From positions 1 through 15,529 of the forward strand of contig JAGOTU010000013.1 in NCBI GenBank assembly GCA_018061585.1: DNA of 15,529 bases, in the 5' to 3' direction. The position numbers and the translations under genes are program-made. The notes beneath the pieces are model-generated. The model saw nothing but the letters and a program-made list of their open reading frames with translations. It searched no databases and was not told the origin of the DNA. This DNA comes from Minisyncoccota bacterium (lineage in GTDB: Bacteria; Patescibacteriota; Minisyncoccia; Phycocordibacterales; UBA2100). Below, piece by piece: positions 12,483 to 15,529 of this stretch. The stretch's first letter is position 1, and each line of letters starts with the position of its first letter.

Positions 12483-12501
12483 CCGGTCACCTGTCGAATA
12501 T

Positions 12502-13095
12502 ATGTCGCGTATAAATGCATTAAAAGCCCGAATCGATACTCTGTATTCGTACAAGAACACAAGCAGGGCAAAAGGGTGGGCGGACTACCTCCATATTCAC
12601 CACATGTCTGCAGTTGATGAAACAGCACGACAACTGGCGGCAAAATTCGGGGCAGGCGAGGACGTGGTCGTGGCTGCTGCAATGCTCTGTGATATAGCAG
12701 ACGCTGTCATGGCACGAGAAGATCCCCGACACGAGCAGGAGAGTATGACTATCGCGACGAGCTATTTGCGAGTGAGCGGATTCACGGAAAGTGAGATCGT
12801 CATCATCATCGACGACGCGATCAAGAACCACAGCTGCCTAGATGAACGGAGTCCCGAAACGCTTGAGGGAAAGGTGTTGGCGACCGCGGAAGCCATGGTG
12901 GACCTGCGATCCGATTTCTATGATTTTGCCATAGGTCAGCTTCGCGCTCAGGGTGAAACGGCTCGGGATATCCTGCATTGGGGACTGGAGCGAGTGGATA
13001 GGGATTTTAACAAGAAAATACTTTTTCCGGAGGTGAAAGAAGGACTTCGCCCGGATTACGAACGATCGAGACGACGGTTCGCCGACCTGAAGTAA
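12502..13095 (+). CDS. HD-like domain protein with altered metal ligands
   Basis: 197 residues with the helical layout of an HD-superfamily phosphohydrolase: H34 in HHMSAV (first His position), AAAMLCDIADAVM (58-70) where AALLHDIGKAV is usual, H110 in KNHSC, and KVLATAEAMVDL (124-135) where the last ligand is normally an Asp. At the signature position it has C63-D64 in place of His-Asp, and E130 in place of the closing Asp. Active HD enzymes bind Mg, Mn or Fe through H, HD and D to cleave phosphate esters of nucleotides. With Cys at the doublet, the protein may be inactive, bind a different metal, or be a regulatory relative. The start is the ATG at 12502. The C-terminal 60 residues are charged and helical. 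It is followed closely by DUF695, Nudix and DUF1801 genes. Confidence 0.65.
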   Translation: MSRINALKARIDTLYSYKNTSRAKGWADYLHIHHMSAVDETARQLAAKFGAGEDVVVAAAMLCDIADAVMAREDPRHEQESMTIATSYLRVSGFTESEIVIIIDDAIKNHSCLDERSPETLEGKVLATAEAMVDLRSDFYDFAIGQLRAQGETARDILHWGLERVDRDFNKKILFPEVKEGLRPDYERSRRRFADLK

Positions 13096-13108
13096 ATAGT
13101 ACTGCTTG

Positions 13109-13117
13109 TGGTTTAAT
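13109..13117 (+). promoter_or_regulatory. Extended -10 promoter, predicted leaderless
   Basis: TGG followed by TTTAAT (13112-13117) lies with an exact seven-base step to the predicted start at 13124, next to the ATG at 13125. This supports 13125, not the ATG at 13116 that overlaps the -10 box, as the start codon. Confidence 0.5.
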
Positions 13118-13124
13118 GGGTCGG

Positions 13125-13580
13125 ATGACAAATGACCCGGAAGGATTTGAGCCTATTCGCGAATACGATGACACGTGGTCGCTCGGTCATGCCGAGGTAG
13201 AGGGTAAGCCGCTCATCACAAGGTATCGCGAGGGCTTGAAAGCTGCGATCGGTCACTCCAGCTACAAGTATCAGATCGGTATTGCGATCCCTCTCCTTGA
13301 GCCAAGTAAGGAGGGCTTGCCGACGCAGGAGGAGGGCGACAGGCTATATGAGATCGAAGATGCTCTGACGGAAAGCCTGACCGCAGACGATGAATCCGTG
13401 TTCGCTTTATCCATCACCACAGGCGGGATGCGCGAGCTCGTGTTCTATGCTGGCGAGTGGAAGCCGGAGTACTACGAAGATAAAGTGCGTGCGGTGGCTA
13501 CGAATTTTCCTGAACACGAACTGCAATACATGATCCAATCCGACCCGGAGTGGGAGACATTTTCTTCGTATTCAAAATGA
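13125..13580 (+). CDS. DUF695 family protein
   Basis: 151 residues from the ATG at 13125. The sequence follows the DUF695 pattern: an opening DDTWSLGHAEVEGKPLITRY, the central YEIEDALTESL, and the highly typical run ALSITTGGMRELVFYAGEW, then an ending HELQYMIQSDPEWETF. The function of the family is unknown; it is a soluble cytoplasmic alpha/beta protein. Its stop overlaps the next start as ATGA, so the downstream Nudix gene is translationally coupled, which suggests the two proteins act together or are needed in equal amounts. Confidence 0.85.
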   Translation: MTNDPEGFEPIREYDDTWSLGHAEVEGKPLITRYREGLKAAIGHSSYKYQIGIAIPLLEPSKEGLPTQEEGDRLYEIEDALTESLTADDESVFALSITTGGMRELVFYAGEWKPEYYEDKVRAVATNFPEHELQYMIQSDPEWETFSSYSK

Positions 13581-14119
13581 TCGATATGGATACAGAACAA
13601 GACATCATCAACAAATACCCGGACATCGATATCAACACCGACGGCGGATCCGATGAGTTCAAGCCCGGGTTACCGATCGTTGAGCGGGATCCTATAGCGG
13701 TCATCATTAAGCATCCGACCGATGATCTATATCTGCTGGCTGATTGGAAACAGTCTGAGTGGAAGGGGTTCCTGACGGGCGGTATCGAAGAAGGTGACAC
13801 GCTCGAAGACACGGTCCGTAAGGAAATTCACGAGGAGACCGGTTTCAGAAATGTTGCGCGTATTATTCCGACGGATTTTCAATCACATGCACTCTTTTTT
13901 CATCCGGTAAAGAATGTGAATCGCCTGGCTCATTACCACCTGGTCATTGCTCAGCTCGCTGATCTCGATCGCGACGAGGTTGCGGAAGAAGAACAAAAGA
14001 TCGCAGATTTCATATGGGTGCCGTATGCGCGGGTCGAAGCAGTCCTTACCCGCAAAGGGATCAAGCAGCTGTGGAACTACTATTGCGAGAACCAGCAACT
14101 GTTTACGGAATTGGTATAG
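13577..14119 (+). CDS. Nudix hydrolase resembling the CPR leucyl-tRNA synthetase insert
   Basis: 180 residues from the ATG at 13577, which overlaps the DUF695 stop by four bases. The Nudix box is at 68-90: GGIEEGDTLEDTVRKEIHEETGF, the usual signature with Asp for the first Glu and Lys for Arg, and the metal-binding E86-E87 kept. Such enzymes hydrolyse nucleoside diphosphates linked to another group. The flanks are distinctive: DINTDGGSDEF before, VERDPIAVIIKHPTDDLYL, then FFHPVKNVNRLAHYH and EEEQKIADFIWV after. From memory, Nudix modules inserted in leucyl-tRNA synthetases of Patescibacteria carry the same run (IVKHP..D.YL, HVKNVNR.AH, EEEK..H.IVW). Here it stands alone, with no synthetase domains. 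An ATG at 13586 is another possible start. Confidence 0.8.
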   Translation: MIDMDTEQDIINKYPDIDINTDGGSDEFKPGLPIVERDPIAVIIKHPTDDLYLLADWKQSEWKGFLTGGIEEGDTLEDTVRKEIHEETGFRNVARIIPTDFQSHALFFHPVKNVNRLAHYHLVIAQLADLDRDEVAEEEQKIADFIWVPYARVEAVLTRKGIKQLWNYYCENQQLFTELV

Positions 14120-14120
14120 T
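14112..14120 (+). promoter_or_regulatory. Extended -10 promoter, predicted leaderless
   Basis: TGG followed by TATAGT (14115-14120) overlaps the stop of the Nudix gene and ends six bases before the ATG at 14127. This is one of the clearest examples of the arrangement in the window. Confidence 0.65.
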
Positions 14121-14126
14121 TCACAA

Positions 14127-14516
14127 ATGAACAAAGACATCAAGGCGTACAACGCCGCTATGACACTCGCGGATAAAAAGACAGCGAATCTTTTAATGAA
14201 AGAGATCGATGCGAATCTCAAAAAGGCAGAGAGTAAGGTATGGCACCTGACTGCGGTCTGGTTCCTCGAAGGGAATCCGATAGTCGGGTATAGCTCACGC
14301 AAGAAAGGTCTTCAGTTGCTTTTCTGGAGCGGTCAGTCGTTTGAGGAAAAGGGCTTGGAGGACGAAGGGTCGTTCAAGGCTGCGCAGATCTTCTACACCG
14401 CTGCTATGCAGGTGAATACGAAGGATCTGAAGCGTTGGCTCAAAAAAGCGAGGGCGATCCAGTGGGACTATAAAAATATCGTCAAGCAAAAAGGAAAATT
14501 GGTCCGCCTAAAATAG
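14127..14516 (+). CDS. DUF1801 (YdhG-like) domain protein
   Basis: 129 residues from the ATG at 14127; the longer open frame upstream overlaps the Nudix gene in another frame and is not used. The domain shows KVWHLTAVWFLEGNPIVGY, KKGLQLLFWSG, and an ending with LKRWLKKARAIQWDYKNIV, consistent with the DUF1801/YdhG family and with the usual length. No reaction is known. It is diverged from the DUF1801 protein at 8436, so they are different subfamilies and not a recent duplication. Its end faces the convergent GNAT gene, only 18 bases away. Confidence 0.8.
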   Translation: MNKDIKAYNAAMTLADKKTANLLMKEIDANLKKAESKVWHLTAVWFLEGNPIVGYSSRKKGLQLLFWSGQSFEEKGLEDEGSFKAAQIFYTAAMQVNTKDLKRWLKKARAIQWDYKNIVKQKGKLVRLK

Positions 14517-14534
14517 CTCCTGTTGCGCAGTCGG

Positions 14535-14984
14535 TTACGGTCGGCGATATTCCCATTCCCACACCAGTCCGTCTTCGGGATGCAGAACCTCATCCGTTTT
14601 TTTGAATCCATTCTTTGTCAGGACCCGGGCCGATGCCCCCTCGACGGGAAGTGTGCGTGCGAAGACCTGAACGGTGTCGTCTGTGTCTTGTGCTATCTGT
14701 ACCAGACACTGCGCCATCTGGGTAGCGTATCCGTGATCTTCGAATTGCGGGAATGTAAAGTATGCGATCTCGACACGTTGACCCGAAGGTGGTGCTTTGA
14801 ACGCGCAGGTGCCGACACAGACCTGGTCAAGCATGGCGACGTACGCGATCCAGGGCTCTAGAAATCCGGCGCGTTCGTAGTTCGCGATGATCTCGGGCAA
14901 TATAGCGCTCAGCGCCGCGTGTTGCTGCGGATCAACGCTTTCGATCGTGCCGTCTTTTTGTATAGGTATGAGTTCAATTGCCAT
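14535..14984 (-). CDS. GNAT family N-acetyltransferase (RimJ/RimL-like)
   Basis: 149-residue acetyltransferase; substrate unknown. The acetyl-CoA-binding segment reads VEIAYFTFPQFEDHGYATQMAQCL, with the loop DHGYAT in place of the common QGxGxG/A, and SARVLTKNGFKKTDEV is the conserved C-terminal part, as in ribosomal-protein-acetylating and small-molecule GNATs. The substrate-side strand WIAYVAMLDQVCVGTCAF precedes it. The ATG at 14984 lies six bases after TATACT, the same spacing as for plus-strand genes. It is convergent with the DUF1801 gene. Confidence 0.8.
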   Translation of the reverse strand: MAIELIPIQKDGTIESVDPQQHAALSAILPEIIANYERAGFLEPWIAYVAMLDQVCVGTCAFKAPPSGQRVEIAYFTFPQFEDHGYATQMAQCLVQIAQDTDDTVQVFARTLPVEGASARVLTKNGFKKTDEVLHPEDGLVWEWEYRRP

Positions 14985-14990
14985 CCAGGG

Positions 14991-14996
14991 AGTATA
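14991..14996 (-). promoter_or_regulatory. -10 box of a predicted leaderless promoter
   Basis: On the minus strand TATACT is followed by six bases and then the ATG at 14984. Seventeen bases upstream lies TTTTTT, the T-run of the preceding terminator, which would sit at the -35 position. Confidence 0.55.
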
Positions 14997-15013
14997 CGGC
15001 CCTTTTGGCGCAT

Positions 15014-15043
15014 AAAAAATACCGGAGGCTTGTGAGCCTCCGG
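15014..15043 (-). terminator. Intrinsic terminator of the HigA-like gene
   Basis: CCGGAGGCT and AGCCTCCGG form a perfect 9-bp stem with a 4-base loop. On the minus strand it is followed by TATTTTTT, and on the plus strand by no T-run, so it acts on minus-strand transcription and lies 20 bases after the antitoxin-like gene. Confidence 0.88.
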
Positions 15044-15063
15044 CTGTTGCCTGCGCCGCTATA

Positions 15064-15333
15064 TCAGCGGTGCACGGGCTTGTTGCGGTATTGATCGTTC
15101 AGATTGTGGAAGAACTCCACCGACATGCCGGTTTCCTCGCTGAGCGCCGCGCAAAGCTCGGGTGTAAACGTGACGATCACATCACCCAGCACCATGCGAA
15201 CTTCGTTCTCATCCAGTCCATACTTCTTGCTGAATGGAACCGGATCCAAGCCGTGCACAGCAAAAAAGCGTTGCTGCACGACACGCCACGGGGTTTTCGG
15301 CTCACCCCACTCAAACATTCTCATTTCAGTCAT
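15064..15333 (-). CDS. HigA-like HTH antitoxin, without a visible toxin
   Basis: 89 residues from the ATG at 15333, with AGAGGT six bases upstream as Shine-Dalgarno; a TTG at 15354 would add seven residues. The fold is a Cro/C1-type helix-turn-helix of the HigA type: VVQQRFFAVHGLDPVPFSKK resembles the start of the domain, YGLDENEVRMVLGDVIVTF covers the turn and recognition helix, and the ending TPELCAALSEETGMSVEFFHNL matches the HigA pattern of a helix before fwlnlq. HigA represses its own operon and neutralises the toxin HigB. No HigB frame lies next to it: upstream is the start of a plus-strand gene and downstream a terminator. It may be an orphan antitoxin or a plain regulator. Confidence 0.7.
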   Translation of the reverse strand: MTEMRMFEWGEPKTPWRVVQQRFFAVHGLDPVPFSKKYGLDENEVRMVLGDVIVTFTPELCAALSEETGMSVEFFHNLNDQYRNKPVHR

Positions 15334-15409
15334 TCCGGCACCTCTTGCTGACAATTCCCGCCGTGACGATATGTCTCGTGCATCTGTTCGTCAAGGGGGC
15401 TTTTTGGTT

Positions 15410-15415
15410 TATACT
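15410..15415 (+). promoter_or_regulatory. -10 box of a predicted leaderless promoter
   Basis: TATACT ends six bases before the ATG at 15422, with a weak -35-like TTCGTC (15387-15392) at 17-base spacing. No Shine-Dalgarno precedes the ATG. Confidence 0.6.
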
Positions 15416-15421
15416 CGCTGT

Positions 15422-15529
15422 ATGTTGAGAAAGATCCTGCCGCCTATGTGGTTCATGCTGTTCCTTGGGGCCGCACTCCTGCTGCACTTCTTTGTGCCGG
15501 CGTCCCGTGTATTCTCGCTCGAGTACGGA
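15422..15529 (+). CDS. N-terminus of a membrane protein, possibly an ICMT-like methyltransferase (partial)
   Basis: The frame opens at the ATG at 15422 and runs off the window after 36 codons. It starts MLRKILPPMWFMLFLGAALL and continues with a hydrophobic helix (LLHFFVPASRVF). The short basic start, PP, and a helix ending in a small aromatic stretch are in keeping with isoprenylcysteine carboxyl methyltransferase/PEMT-like proteins, but the catalytic part lies outside the window. Treat the family name as a guess. Confidence 0.45.
   Translation, partial: MLRKILPPMWFMLFLGAALLLHFFVPASRVFSLEYG

Noticed and set aside
12258..12617. A 119-codon plus-strand frame over the PhnA-domain gene and the HD-like gene start.
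   Set aside because: It is antisense to a recognisable PhnA domain and has no pattern of its own.
1..15529. CRISPR arrays, transposons, tRNA or rRNA genes.
   Set aside because: Reading both strands, I found no regularly spaced repeats, no terminal inverted repeats with a transposase, and no tRNA- or rRNA-like sequence.

Overview
The window reads as a stretch of small bacterial chromosome from a lineage with compact genes and little spacer DNA. I see no phage, insertion sequence, CRISPR array, rRNA or tRNA. My best guess is a Patescibacteria/CPR (Parcubacteria-like) genome. The reasons are many short single-domain proteins, a standalone Nudix domain that resembles one I recall inside CPR leucyl-tRNA synthetases, and start codons sitting about six bases after a -10 box. 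This placement is inferred and no marker gene in the window proves it.

Layout. 1-2000: a GNAT acetyltransferase broken by one in-frame TAA, then a GT4 glycosyltransferase with its own promoter. 2032-6253: a trehalose block, with a membrane sensor fused to trehalose-6-phosphate synthase (otsA) and otsB one base behind it, followed by three small membrane proteins (DUF6653-like, a 59-residue protein and a VTT/DedA-like protein). 6411-7806: an ArsR-type repressor whose start codon lies inside a near-perfect palindromic operator, followed by an anchored rhodanese-DUF2202 fusion; this looks like a sulfur or persulfide response unit. 7917-9694: small cytoplasmic proteins (AHSA1/SRPBCC, DUF1801, an unknown, and a Nudix-fold protein without a recognisable Nudix box), closed by an intrinsic terminator. 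9753-11102: a VanZ-like protein with an extra C-terminal domain, and an unknown protein with the best Shine-Dalgarno of the window. 11106-11888: a structured leader with a T-box-like element and a terminator, then a second GNAT. 11898-12428: a 43-residue ORF and, on the minus strand, a zinc-ribbon-less PhnA-domain protein. 12502-14516: an HD-like protein lacking key HD ligands, then DUF695, Nudix and a second DUF1801 protein. 14535-15333 minus: a third GNAT and a HigA-like antitoxin without a toxin. 15422 onward: the start of a membrane protein cut by the window edge.

Three observations stand out. (1) Ten genes on both strands have a -10-like hexamer followed by exactly six bases (nine cases) or seven bases (one case) and then ATG, which predicts widespread leaderless transcription. 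(2) A T-box-like leader precedes an acetyltransferase instead of an aminoacyl-tRNA synthetase or amino-acid transporter gene. (3) The ArsR operator, its cysteine pattern and its rhodanese-DUF2202 neighbour together suggest a persulfide-sensing circuit. Several enzymes also lack a residue usually conserved in their family: the OtsA N-terminal Arg, the GT4 first Glu, the HD histidine and aspartate, and the Nudix box at 9233.
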